A DNA stretch of 12,022 nt from UBA73 sp964364885 (GCA_964364885.1 CAYIOA010000025.1:1-12022), one strand, 5' to 3'; counted from the first letter of the stretch, positions 1 to 6,252 are shown. Program-made: numbers and translations. Notes: generated by a model from the sequence alone, not told the origin.

Positions 1-237
1 ATTATATTCTTTATCAGGGAAAAGGCACAATAAGAGCTCCTTTACATGAGGTATAGCGGGAGACCAAAATAATTCCACATGGCTATTTTGTTCCCCCGAA
101 TATAGCTACAGACAAAATTGGGGAATTACTAAAGTCTGTAGCCATATATTGACTTTTGGAGAGCAATAAGATGATTTATTTGGAGTTCTTTGTCTTAATT
201 TAGGACTTTCTTTTATATCTTTGATTATCTCAGCCAT
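1..237 (-). pseudogene. Unrecognised ORF overlapping the mazG-like gene, interrupted by an amber codon
   Basis: An ATG at 237 overlaps the end of the mazG-like gene by 8 bases, so it would be translated from the same mRNA. It gives 43 codons (starting MAEIIKDIKESPKLRQRTPN) before TAG at 106-108. The same frame then stays open to the window edge (about 35 codons, with SGEQNSHVELFWSPAIPHVK). The amber codon lies inside the palindrome at 99-148. I do not recognise the product. It could be a gene broken by a small palindromic insert, a 43-aa peptide followed by chance open frame, or a larger gene whose rest lies outside the window. Coding nature is inferred only from the overlap and the continuity of the frame. 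Confidence 0.3.
99..148 (-). repeat. Long palindrome with inner hairpin
   Basis: Arms at 99-113 and 134-148 contain the perfect 9-bp pair GCTACAGAC/GTCTGTAGC. On the minus-strand RNA the stem extends by one G-U and several A-U pairs. The 20-base loop contains AATT-CCCC-AATT, which can form a small inner hairpin. The minus strand reads ACAGACTTTAGT, echoing the ACTTTAGT core of the two hairpins at 1539-1616. It could be a mobile-element end or a structured 3' region of the mazG-like mRNA. Confidence 0.55.
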
Positions 238-520
238 ATTGTTTCTCCTGCATCATTCTATTCCATTCTTCTTCTAAGTTAATTTTATGGGCGTTGGCGA
301 TACAACAAATAGTAAATATAACGTCTGATAATTCCTGCCCTAAACTTTTTGTGTCTTCACTGGACTTTTTCTTTTTTGTTCCATACATATGGTTTAATTC
401 TCTAGCAACCTCTCCAATTTCTTCAGTTAATCTTGCCTGCATTTCAAGAGGGTGCCAATATTGGGGAGTAAATTGTTCAGTCCACCCGTCCACATCTCTT
501 TGTATATTTTCTAAAGACAT
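230..520 (-). CDS. MazG-like nucleotide pyrophosphohydrolase
   Basis: A 96-aa all-helical protein of the MazG/all-alpha NTP pyrophosphohydrolase group, which hydrolyses (d)NTPs to the monophosphate and PPi and is usually cytoplasmic housecleaning. It shows the Mg-binding pair of motifs: EExxE at residues 33-37 (TEEIGEVARE) and ExxD at 63-66 (QELSDVIF). A Lys-rich stretch at 49-52 sits between the two helices. I chose ATG at 520 rather than the upstream TTG at 538, because a TATA box (541-552) is centred 26 bases before it, ideal for a leaderless message. The natural nucleotide is not visible from sequence. It is divergent from the M50-like gene, and a further reading frame overlaps its stop. 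Confidence 0.8.
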   Translation of the reverse strand: MSLENIQRDVDGWTEQFTPQYWHPLEMQARLTEEIGEVARELNHMYGTKKKKSSEDTKSLGQELSDVIFTICCIANAHKINLEEEWNRMMQEKQYG

Positions 521-540
521 GCAATAAACCGTCTGCAAAA

Positions 541-552
541 CTTTATAATAAT
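541..552 (-). promoter_or_regulatory. TATA box for the mazG-like gene
   Basis: The minus strand reads ATTATTATAAAG, centred about 26 bases upstream of ATG 520. Transcription would begin at or next to the start codon. A second TTTAAA at about 572-577 could also serve. Confidence 0.55.
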
Positions 553-593
553 TTAGGTGTTAATTATCCTCTTTAAACAAGCTCATCCATAAT

Positions 594-603
594 GTTTATA
601 TAA
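594..603 (+). promoter_or_regulatory. TATA box for the M50-like gene
   Basis: TTTATATAAG is centred about 26 bases before ATG 624, with no ribosome-binding site between them, so a leaderless transcript is likely. It lies within the 103-base divergent promoter region shared with the mazG-like gene. Confidence 0.55.
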
Positions 604-623
604 GAGTTATTCCCAGAAATTAG

Positions 624-1262
624 ATGGAAAGAAGAGAATTCGCCCATATACTTGCGGGAGTCCTGGTTTTGTTTGTTGTAAGCTCGTTGTTTTTTGTTAT
701 AAAGGGAAATTTGGGTGTTGTTTTTTGGGTGTTTATTTTTTCTTTTATTATTATTGGTGTTCATGTATTTTCCAAGAAGATTGTGGCTTATCTTTTGGAT
801 TCTAATGTTGAGCATAGGATTTGGCATGTTTATCAATATGGCTTAAGACCTAAAGATCACTTCAAAGAGGAAGTGCCGTTTGGGTTGATTGCTCCTTTGT
901 TTTTATCTGTACTTAGCGCAGGGATTTTGAAGTTTACTGGTGTTCTTACATATGAGAGCCGCGCGTTAAAACACAGGGCTGCAAAAAGATTTGGATTTTA
1001 CAGCTTTACTGAGGTGACTGACTGGCATAATGGATTGATAGGCTCTTGCGGGATAATTGCTGTGCTTATTTTGTCTGTTTTAGGATATTCGCTTGATTTT
1101 GAGTATTTGGCTAAGATGGCCGCGTATTACGCGCTTTCAAACATGATTCCTATTTCTAATTTAGACGGCACGCAGATATTTTTCGGGAGCAGGATAATGT
1201 GGAGCGTGCTTGCCTTAGTTTCTGCTTTATTTGCTTTTGCCGGATTTTTGATTTTGGTTTAA
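624..1262 (+). CDS. Site-2-protease (M50)-like membrane protein, catalytic HExxH missing
   Basis: A 212-aa polytopic protein with hydrophobic segments at about 9-27, 31-48, 85-105, 137-155, 160-178 and 191-212. The second M50 signature NxxPxxxLDG is present at 173-182 (NMIPISNLDG, with D181), and the overall layout matches archaeal site-2 proteases. At the place where those enzymes have HELAHKxVA, this protein reads HVFSKKIVA (47-55): the catalytic Glu is Val and the second zinc His is Lys. I therefore infer an inactive pseudoprotease, perhaps a substrate-binding or regulatory membrane protein. The ATG lies 26 bases after a TATA box. It is followed by its own short gap and the promoter of the next gene. 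Confidence 0.75.
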   Translation: MERREFAHILAGVLVLFVVSSLFFVIKGNLGVVFWVFIFSFIIIGVHVFSKKIVAYLLDSNVEHRIWHVYQYGLRPKDHFKEEVPFGLIAPLFLSVLSAGILKFTGVLTYESRALKHRAAKRFGFYSFTEVTDWHNGLIGSCGIIAVLILSVLGYSLDFEYLAKMAAYYALSNMIPISNLDGTQIFFGSRIMWSVLALVSALFAFAGFLILV

Positions 1263-1263
1263 G

Positions 1264-1276
1264 AAAATATTTAAAC
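1264..1276 (+). promoter_or_regulatory. TATA box for the Cys-rich gene
   Basis: AAAATATTTAAAC is centred about 27 bases before ATG 1297, which favours that ATG over the in-frame TTG at 1291. Confidence 0.5.
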
Positions 1277-1296
1277 TTGTTTTTTCTTGATTGATA

Positions 1297-1862
1297 ATGA
1301 AATTTAAGACAATTATTTTTTTGGCATTTCTATTACTTGCTTTTATTCTTGGCTATGTATTCCGGGATTTTTTTGAAGCAAGTGAGATTGATGATTCGAG
1401 TATTGAGTCTGAATTGTTAAATAGATCTTATACTGGTGCTAGCAATTATTCTATTATTAATGGTGTGCGAGTGGATTTGGGCTGTTTAATTGATGCGGAT
1501 TGTTACTTTTATGATGTCAAGATTGCTAATGCAGAAAACCATGCACTTTAGTGCATGGAGGAATGCAATCTTGAGCATCCAAAAATCCAAACAGACTGCG
1601 GACTTTAGTCCGCAGTAAAACACAAGGATTTTATGATACAGAGATTATTGGAAGGCCTATTTCTTGCTGTTATGGGTATTGTTCCACTACAAATTATTCT
1701 GAGGAAAAATGGATTGCTGTTTCGAATGATTTTGTTAATCCCGCGGCAAGAATAAAGTGCACGGAGAGAGATGTATGCCCAATGTGTCCGAATAGTCTTG
1801 CTCCGTCTCCTTACAAAGCGAGATGCATTGATAAAATCTGCAAGAAGATTCTTGTTGAATAG
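1297..1862 (+). pseudogene. Membrane-anchored Cys-rich protein, split by a hairpin insert
   Basis: The first part (1297-1551) encodes a signal anchor (hydrophobic residues 5-21) and a segment with C63 and C69, then runs into a stop inside a hairpin. The second part, readable from about 1620 to the TAG at 1860-1862 in another frame, is clearly protein-like: eight Cys in about 80 residues, including SCCYGYC and VCPMC. Joining the two requires removing a stretch whose length is 2 modulo 3; the 86 bases 1535-1620 fit. The likely original product was an extracytoplasmic, disulfide- or metal-binding lipid-facing protein of about 160 residues. I do not recognise its family. As it stands the gene should give a truncated 84-aa product. 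Confidence 0.65.
1539..1616 (+). mobile_element. Pair of TTTA-loop hairpins, IS200/IS605-like mini-insert
   Basis: Two perfect hairpins lie 36 bases apart. The first is CCATGCAC-TTTA-GTGCATGG (1539-1558, 8 bp), followed by AGGAATG. The second is ACTGCGGAC-TTTA-GTCCGCAGT (1595-1616, 9 bp). A hairpin with a TTTA/CTTTAG centre followed by GAGGA is the familiar look of IS200/IS605 ends (general knowledge of those elements). No transposase is present, so this would be a minimal non-autonomous derivative like the palindrome-associated elements known in some archaea. The exact ends are not certain. Confidence 0.5.
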
Positions 1863-1901
1863 CGAGCGATAGTTTTTAATCTATGAGCTTTATTTAACTG
1901 C

Positions 1902-3440
1902 ATGATAAATATAACGCCGAGGGAATATCAGCAGAAAATATTTGAAACTGCCAAGGATAATAATACTTTAGTTGTATTGCCGACTGGATTAGGAAAGACA
2001 TTGATTTCTTTGATGCTGGCTGTTGAAAGAATTAAGAAATATCCTGGAAGCAAGATTTTGATGGTTGCTCCTACAAGACCTCTTGCTGAGCAGCACATTA
2101 ATACTTTTAAAAAGAATCTTCCGGAGCTGTTTGCTGAAATGGAGCTCTTTACAGGCAGTGTTCCTGCGAAAAAGAGAGTTGATATTTTTGATAAAGCTGA
2201 GATTGTTTTTTCAACTCCTCAGTGCATTGCGAATGATTTAAGGGCTGGATTGTATAAGATGGAGGATGTTTCACTGCTTGTGGTTGATGAGGCGCACAGG
2301 TGCTTAAAGAACTATGATTACACTCATGTTGTTGATTTTTATAAGAGGCAGGCGAAGAATCAGAGAATTCTTGGATTAACTGCTTCGCCTGGAAGCGATG
2401 CTGAGATAGTCAGGCAGATTTGTAAACATTTAGATGTTTCTGAGATAGAAGTCAGGACTCGGGAGTCTGAGGATGTTAAAAAATATCTGCAATCTAGAGA
2501 GTTTCAGAAAGTTGAGGTTCCGTTTCCCCAGGAATTTGTTGAGATTAGAGTTCTTTTAAAGAGAATATTTGACTCTAAAGTTGATGAGTTAAGGTCAAGA
2601 AATCTGCTGTTTGGGGCGGCTAATAAAATAACTTTATTGAAACTGCAGAATAGTTTGGCTATGAGATACACGAATTCAAGGGATTTTAATGCAATGAATG
2701 GAATGTCTTTGACTGCACAGGCGATTAAGATTTCCCATGCGTTGGAATTGCTTGAAACACAAACGCTTTTGGGATTGAAAAATTATATGGATGGATTAAT
2801 ACAGCAGGCAAAGGACAAGAAGTCAAGGGCTGTTCAGAATTTAGTAAAGATAAATGAATTTAATGCTGCAATAATTTCTATTGCGCAATTATTGGCTAAG
2901 AAAATTGAGCATCCTAAAATTGAGGAGTGCGCTGTTATTGTTGAAGAGCAGTTCAGAGATAAGCAGGATTCAAAGATTATCGTGTTTACGCAGTTTAGGG
3001 AGAGTGCGTTGAATATTGTTAATAGGTTGAATAAAGTTGATGGTGTGAGAGCATTGACTTTTTTTGGGCAGGCAAAAAAAAATAATACTGGATTGTCGCA
3101 GAAAGAGCAAAAAGAGGTTATTGACAAGCTAAATTCAGGAGAGATTAACTGCATTGTTGCAACTTCTATCGGGGAGGAGGGTTTGGATATTGCTGAAGTG
3201 AGTGCTGTTATTTTTTATGAGCCGATTCCTTCTGCTATAAGAAAAATTCAGAGGGCTGGAAGGACTGCCCGTTTGGCTCCGGGGAAATTAATAATTTTGG
3301 TTACGAAGGATACAAGAGATGTTATACATCATTATGCTTCTTCTGCGCGCGAGCGCAAGATGTATAAGACTATTGAATTAGTCAGGGACGAGATAAAGAA
3401 AAGGCCGAAGACGCTTGAGGATTTTAAGAGCGCGGGATGA
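1902..3440 (+). CDS. hef: Hef/FANCM-type superfamily 2 DNA helicase (helicase half of Hef)
   Basis: A 512-aa ATP-dependent DNA helicase of the Hef/FANCM/Mph1 branch, which remodels stalled forks and branched DNA. Visible motifs: PREYQQ at 6-11, Walker A PTGLGKT at 27-33, APTRPLAEQH at 56-65, STPQ at 104-107, DEAH at 129-132, TASP at 160-163, ATSIGEEGLDI at 420-430 and QRAGRTAR at 450-457. The run FYEPIPSAIRKIQRAGRT is very close to Hef proteins. Residues about 200-335 are the helical insert typical of this branch. Euryarchaeal Hef continues into an ERCC4 nuclease (about 750 aa in all); here the protein stops after the helicase and the nuclease is a separate gene at 5007. The ATG is preceded by a T/A-rich box at 1871-1882 at leaderless spacing. 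Its 3' end is convergent with the next gene, 12 bases apart. Confidence 0.93.
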   Translation: MINITPREYQQKIFETAKDNNTLVVLPTGLGKTLISLMLAVERIKKYPGSKILMVAPTRPLAEQHINTFKKNLPELFAEMELFTGSVPAKKRVDIFDKAEIVFSTPQCIANDLRAGLYKMEDVSLLVVDEAHRCLKNYDYTHVVDFYKRQAKNQRILGLTASPGSDAEIVRQICKHLDVSEIEVRTRESEDVKKYLQSREFQKVEVPFPQEFVEIRVLLKRIFDSKVDELRSRNLLFGAANKITLLKLQNSLAMRYTNSRDFNAMNGMSLTAQAIKISHALELLETQTLLGLKNYMDGLIQQAKDKKSRAVQNLVKINEFNAAIISIAQLLAKKIEHPKIEECAVIVEEQFRDKQDSKIIVFTQFRESALNIVNRLNKVDGVRALTFFGQAKKNNTGLSQKEQKEVIDKLNSGEINCIVATSIGEEGLDIAEVSAVIFYEPIPSAIRKIQRAGRTARLAPGKLIILVTKDTRDVIHHYASSARERKMYKTIELVRDEIKKRPKTLEDFKSAG

Positions 3441-3452
3441 TTGTTTTGGAGT

Positions 3453-3875
3453 TTATAAAAATCTATGTTCTCTGTGGAATATTGCTATAGGAGAAATGCC
3501 GTCTTTAGGACACATTAAGAATGCTTCTTTTGTCCAGGTGTCTCCGTCCGGAGAGTCGCAGGTTTGATCGTAGCTCATAATCACTGGATATTGAGTATTA
3601 CATGAGGGACAGGGTTCTTGCAATGAAGGATTTTCAGAGTGAGATATGTCTCTTTTTCCTATCGCAGAAACGAAGAAGTATGCTGGTCCGTGCTTTCCTG
3701 GATCGTTATCACACGCGAGGTCTAATTCTTTAATGATATGACTCATTAGAGAAAAGCTTTCAAATTCGGTTTTTGCTTTTTTTGCCTGATGCTCCAGGAT
3801 ATTGGCTTTTTCTCTTGATTCTTTTATTTTTTCTCCTATATCCTTGAATTGTTCTGCATATTGCTGATAATCCAT
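3453..3875 (-). CDS. Unrecognised protein: coiled coil plus possible zinc-binding domain
   Basis: A 140-aa protein that I do not recognise. Residues 1-50 are charged and heptad-like (coiled coil likely). The C-terminal half has C89-P-S-C92, C106 and C122 (MCPKD), a spacing compatible with a zinc ribbon. H79 and the C-terminal HREH are other possible ligands. There is no membrane segment. A TATA box (3896-3903, minus strand ATTTAAAC) is centred about 25 bases upstream of the ATG, so it is a leaderless single gene. It is convergent with the helicase and lies between the two halves of the split Hef, but nothing shows a repair role. Confidence 0.7.
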   Translation of the reverse strand: MDYQQYAEQFKDIGEKIKESREKANILEHQAKKAKTEFESFSLMSHIIKELDLACDNDPGKHGPAYFFVSAIGKRDISHSENPSLQEPCPSCNTQYPVIMSYDQTCDSPDGDTWTKEAFLMCPKDGISPIAIFHREHRFL

Positions 3876-3966
3876 CTTTTTTGGTATGAAAGAGGGTTTA
3901 AATGTATTATTGATTGTTAAAATAACGATTGAAACTCTGCTTTAGAAACGCGAATAACTTTGTTGT

Positions 3967-4149
3967 TTATCTTTCAAGCTTTCTTCTCTCTTTTTCTTTA
4001 GCCTTCTCAAAACCTTCAATTTGTTTTTTCCAATAATCCGGCAAATATTCTTTATTTTCTGTGTATTCTTCAATCTTTTTTTTGTGCTCTTCAATCAGTC
4101 TATCAAAACTATCTATTGATTTTTCTATTCTTTTTTTGCTTTTAGCCAT
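3967..4149 (-). CDS. Small Lys/Glu-rich helical protein coupled to a nucleotidyltransferase
   Basis: A 60-aa, highly charged protein with almost continuous helical character (KKRIEKSIDSF..., EEHKKKIEEY...), lacking Cys and any catalytic motif. Its ATG lies inside the end of the nucleotidyltransferase gene (25-base overlap in another frame), so the two are on one message and probably translationally coupled. The position suggests a partner or antidote of the upstream protein. The second nucleotidyltransferase locus in this window also has an overlapping small downstream gene, although the two small proteins are not obviously alike. The role is inferred only from context. Confidence 0.65.
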   Translation of the reverse strand: MAKSKKRIEKSIDSFDRLIEEHKKKIEEYTENKEYLPDYWKKQIEGFEKAKEKERRKLER

Positions 4150-4904
4150 TTTTCATGCTCTTTTATTTTTCTGTCCAAGTAAGAGTAAATTTTTAGAGCT
4201 TCTTCGTTAGGAAGATTTTCTTGCATATTTTTGTTTTCCTTTATTCTTAGATAGCCTTCATATGCGTTTAAAGAGCCGGAAATTCTTTTTATTAAATTAA
4301 AAAGCTCTTTATTGCTCCATTTAGTATTATCTTTTATACAATCAACAAAATAAACACTTCTTAAATTTAAAATCAAAGAATAAGCTACTGCATCGCTGAC
4401 AGGAGAGCTGGTTTTTTTAGCTGACTCTATAAATTTTTTATTAATCTTCAAGGAGGAGTTTGCTATTTTTATATACCCTTCTAAGTTTTTCTTTGTTAAA
4501 GGAGTATTTTTATATAATTCAATTAGATATTTATTTATCAAAGGCTTTGCTTCTTTTATCATCGGGAGAAAAATAACAGCATTATTTTTTAAGGAATTTT
4601 CTATATTTTTCTGAGAGAGCATCATGATATTATACTTCCTCTTTGTAAGCGTTTTTGTTGTTTGATAGGTGATTACTAGGAGGTCTATATCACTTTTTTC
4701 TGTTTCTTCTCCGCGTGCATAACTTCCGACTAGATAAATGCCAATTATATCCTCGAAGTAGGGCTCTAATATTTCTAATACTTCTTTTTTTATATTGATT
4801 GGCTTTTTTACTAATTGAACTCTCGCTTTTCCATTCAGCCATTCTCTCGGCAGGATAACTCCTGCAGAATTTCCTATTTTTACAATTGTTTTTTCAATTA
4901 TCAT
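4125..4904 (-). CDS. AbrB-like/DUF2080 domain fused to a MNT-type nucleotidyltransferase
   Basis: A 259-aa three-part protein. Residues 1-33 (IVKIGNSAGVILPREWL) form a swapped-hairpin, AbrB/DUF2080-like DNA-binding segment. Residues about 38-125 form a DNA polymerase beta-type minimal nucleotidyltransferase with G60-S61 and D72/D74 in GSYARGEETEKSDIDLLV. Residues about 130-259 are helical and resemble the HEPN-like partner domains of such enzymes, but I see no RxxxxxH nuclease motif. MNT proteins of known toxin-antitoxin pairs AMPylate their partner (established for HEPN-MNT); here the target is unknown. A TATA box and two palindromes lie directly upstream of the ATG, consistent with autorepression by its own N-terminal domain. 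It overlaps the 60-aa gene downstream. Confidence 0.85.
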   Translation of the reverse strand: MIIEKTIVKIGNSAGVILPREWLNGKARVQLVKKPINIKKEVLEILEPYFEDIIGIYLVGSYARGEETEKSDIDLLVITYQTTKTLTKRKYNIMMLSQKNIENSLKNNAVIFLPMIKEAKPLINKYLIELYKNTPLTKKNLEGYIKIANSSLKINKKFIESAKKTSSPVSDAVAYSLILNLRSVYFVDCIKDNTKWSNKELFNLIKRISGSLNAYEGYLRIKENKNMQENLPNEEALKIYSYLDRKIKEHEKWLKAKKE

Positions 4905-4923
4905 GTTATAACAATGTTATAAC
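4905..4923 (-). promoter_or_regulatory. Double GTTATAAC operator at the nucleotidyltransferase start
   Basis: Two perfect 8-bp palindromes GTTATAAC occupy 4905-4912 and 4916-4923. They are spaced 11 bases, one helical turn, and fill the whole gap between the start codon and the TATA box. A dimer bound here would block initiation of a leaderless message. The likely ligand is the AbrB-like N-terminus of the product (inference). Confidence 0.6.
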
Positions 4924-4933
4924 TATATTTAAA
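4924..4933 (-). promoter_or_regulatory. TATA box for the AbrB-nucleotidyltransferase operon
   Basis: The minus strand reads CTTTAAATAT, centred about 25 bases upstream of ATG 4904 and abutting the double palindrome. Confidence 0.55.
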
Positions 4934-4978
4934 GTTTTGTTTACATGTGCCTATAAGTTCTTTTCCAATAGCGAAGAT

Positions 4979-5003
4979 TATAATAACTTATTCTGCTTGG
5001 AGG
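4979..5003 (+). promoter_or_regulatory. TATA box and GGAGG preceding the ERCC4 nuclease start
   Basis: TTATAATA at 4979-4986 is centred about 25 bases before ATG 5007, and GGAGG (4999-5003) lies 3 bases before it. Both favour ATG 5007 over the GTG at 4947, whose upstream box is badly spaced. Confidence 0.5.
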
Positions 5004-5006
5004 TTT

Positions 5007-5675
5007 ATGCCGTTTTTTGATATATTTTCCGGGAAAAAGGAAAAAGAGAAGGAAGAGATTAAAGTAATTGTTGATTTTCGGGAGAAAAATTCATTAGTTG
5101 CGTCAGAGCTGATGAAAAGAGGGATTAAAGTTGAATTTAAACAGCTTCCTATTGGAGATTACATTGTGAATGGGGTTGTAATTGAGAGGAAAACAATTTC
5201 TGACTTTAAGAGTTCTATCGTTGATAAGAGGATTATATCGCAATTGTTGGAGTTGAAGCAGTATGAAAAACATCTTTTGATTCTTGAGGGAGTTTTGGAC
5301 GAGGAAATGTATTCAGGAGGGATTCATGAGAATGCCTTCAGGGGGTTTTTGCTGTCAGTGGCGCTGGAGTATAATGTTCCGATTATTTTTACGCATAACG
5401 CAGAGGACAGCGCAAAATATATTGATGTTCTTGCGCGGCGGAAAGAGAAAGCTGAAGCAGGAATCAGGGCGAGCAAGATTCTTATGTCAAGAAAAGAACA
5501 AATGCAGTTTATTTTAGAGGGTTTTCCGCATGTTGGACCTGCCAAAGCCAAAAAGTTAATTGAGAAATTCGGCAGTTTGAGAGATATTTTTAATGCTTCG
5601 GAGGAGGAACTTAAAGAGATTCTTGGGAAGAGAGCTAAAGAGTTTAGGGAATTGATTTCGCGGGGTGATGGATGA
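5007..5675 (+). CDS. ERCC4/XPF-family structure-specific endonuclease (nuclease half of Hef)
   Basis: A 222-aa nuclease that would cut branched DNA at forks and flaps. From ATG 5007: VDFRE at 22-26, GDY at 50-52 and the family signature ERKxxxD at 60-66 (ERKTISD) supply the metal-binding active site. A C-terminal (HhH)2 DNA-binding region spans about 168-217 (FPHVGPAKAKKLIEKFG, then SEEELKEILG). This equals the C-terminal third of euryarchaeal Hef; the helicase half is at 1902-3440, so the two products may act as a complex. An upstream GTG at 4947 would add a 20-residue hydrophobic leader but is less likely given the TATA box and GGAGG. Its TGA overlaps the ATG of a small reading frame. Confidence 0.92.
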   Translation: MPFFDIFSGKKEKEKEEIKVIVDFREKNSLVASELMKRGIKVEFKQLPIGDYIVNGVVIERKTISDFKSSIVDKRIISQLLELKQYEKHLLILEGVLDEEMYSGGIHENAFRGFLLSVALEYNVPIIFTHNAEDSAKYIDVLARRKEKAEAGIRASKILMSRKEQMQFILEGFPHVGPAKAKKLIEKFGSLRDIFNASEEELKEILGKRAKEFRELISRGDG

Positions 5676-5779
5676 AAATGGGCACCTTATTTATAAGTTG
5701 TGTAACACTTTTTATCATAATTCTTGTTACATTTCTTATGATAAGTTTTATAACATCAAGAGTTTTTGATAATTTATGA
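5672..5779 (+). CDS. Possible 35-aa single-span membrane peptide
   Basis: The reading frame starts with ATG overlapping the nuclease TGA (ATGA at 5672-5675) and ends with TGA overlapping the GNAT gene ATG (ATGA at 5776-5779). The peptide begins MKMGTLF, has a hydrophobic core at about residues 5-28 (FISCVTLFIIILVTFLMISF) and ends TSRVFDNL, so it could be a one-span membrane peptide. The exact fit with 4-base overlaps on both sides supports real translation. Against it, a TATA-like stretch for the GNAT gene lies inside it (5744-5754) and there is no homology evidence. Confidence 0.4.
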   Translation: MKMGTLFISCVTLFIIILVTFLMISFITSRVFDNL

Positions 5780-6186
5780 TTATAAGAAGAGGTAATAAAA
5801 AGGATATTAAGGAGCTGGTAAAGATTAATCTGACAGCTAAGAAAGACACTGGTTGGTGGATTCCTCAGAATGCTTCTTTCTATAGGAAATTTATTCGAAA
5901 CAAAAATAATTCTATTTACGTTGCTTTTGAGAAAGATAATTTAGTTGGTTTTCTTGGTTTAGAATTCAACAAGGAACGAAAAAGTACATGGATTAATGAT
6001 ATATATGTTCTCAGAGAGTTTCGTAGAAATAAGATAGCAAAGAAGCTCGTTCAAATAGCTGTTAAAGACTGGAAAAGCAAATCTAAATCTATGGTATTAT
6101 TAACTGCTGATAGAAACTTATCTATTTTTGAAAATTTAGGATTTAAGAAAACAATGAACTTTATGGAATTTGAGAGATTGAAATGA
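5776..6186 (+). CDS. GNAT-family N-acetyltransferase
   Basis: A 136-aa acetyl-CoA-dependent acetyltransferase of unknown substrate. The GNAT fold is recognisable from the N-terminal IIRRGNKKDIKELVKI, the strand WINDIYVLREFR and the pyrophosphate loop RRNKIAKKLVQIA (about residues 83-95). In that loop the usual RxxGxG/A has Lys for the first Gly, as in some family members. The C-terminal ADRNLSIFENLGFKK matches the usual NxxAxxFYExxGF motif. It overlaps the small reading frame upstream by 4 bases, and AGTTTTATAAC at 5744-5754 could act as its own leaderless promoter. Nothing links it to the nuclease except proximity. Confidence 0.85.
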   Translation: MIIRRGNKKDIKELVKINLTAKKDTGWWIPQNASFYRKFIRNKNNSIYVAFEKDNLVGFLGLEFNKERKSTWINDIYVLREFRRNKIAKKLVQIAVKDWKSKSKSMVLLTADRNLSIFENLGFKKTMNFMEFERLK

Positions 6187-6234
6187 TTTCAACATATTTT
6201 TATTATATCATACGAGTTCTAAATCACCAATAAA

Positions 6235-6249
6235 ATATAGTGGACACTT
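6235..6249 (+). repeat. 15-base direct repeat, copy 1
   Basis: ATATAGTGGACACTT occurs here and identically at 11348-11362. The core AGTG-GA-CACT has palindromic ends. Both copies are intergenic and next to degraded or mobile-looking DNA, so an element terminus is possible. Confidence 0.6.
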
Positions 6250-6252
6250 CTG

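Noticed and set aside
106..108. Pyrrolysine codon
   Set aside because: Nothing in the window supports a pyrrolysine system; a palindromic insert or chance explains the amber codon more simply.
573..836. Minus-strand reading frame across the M50-like gene start
   Set aside because: It overlaps the divergent promoter region and the membrane protein; Asn/Lys-rich shadow sequence.
2834..3154. Minus-strand reading frame inside the helicase gene
   Set aside because: It is antisense to conserved helicase motifs, and its translation has no recognisable features.
4125..4520. Classical HEPN RNase toxin domain in the nucleotidyltransferase fusion
   Set aside because: The helical C-terminus lacks a recognisable RxxxxxH motif, so no RNase activity is claimed.
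4947..5006. GTG start giving the ERCC4 nuclease a hydrophobic 20-residue N-terminal leader
   Set aside because: ATG 5007 has a TATA box at the usual leaderless distance and a GGAGG just before it; the box upstream of the GTG is centred only about 18 bases away.
3441..5006. Hef broken by a recent frameshift
   Set aside because: The two halves are 1.5 kb apart with three intact opposite-strand genes and separate promoters between them, so this is two genes, not a frameshift.
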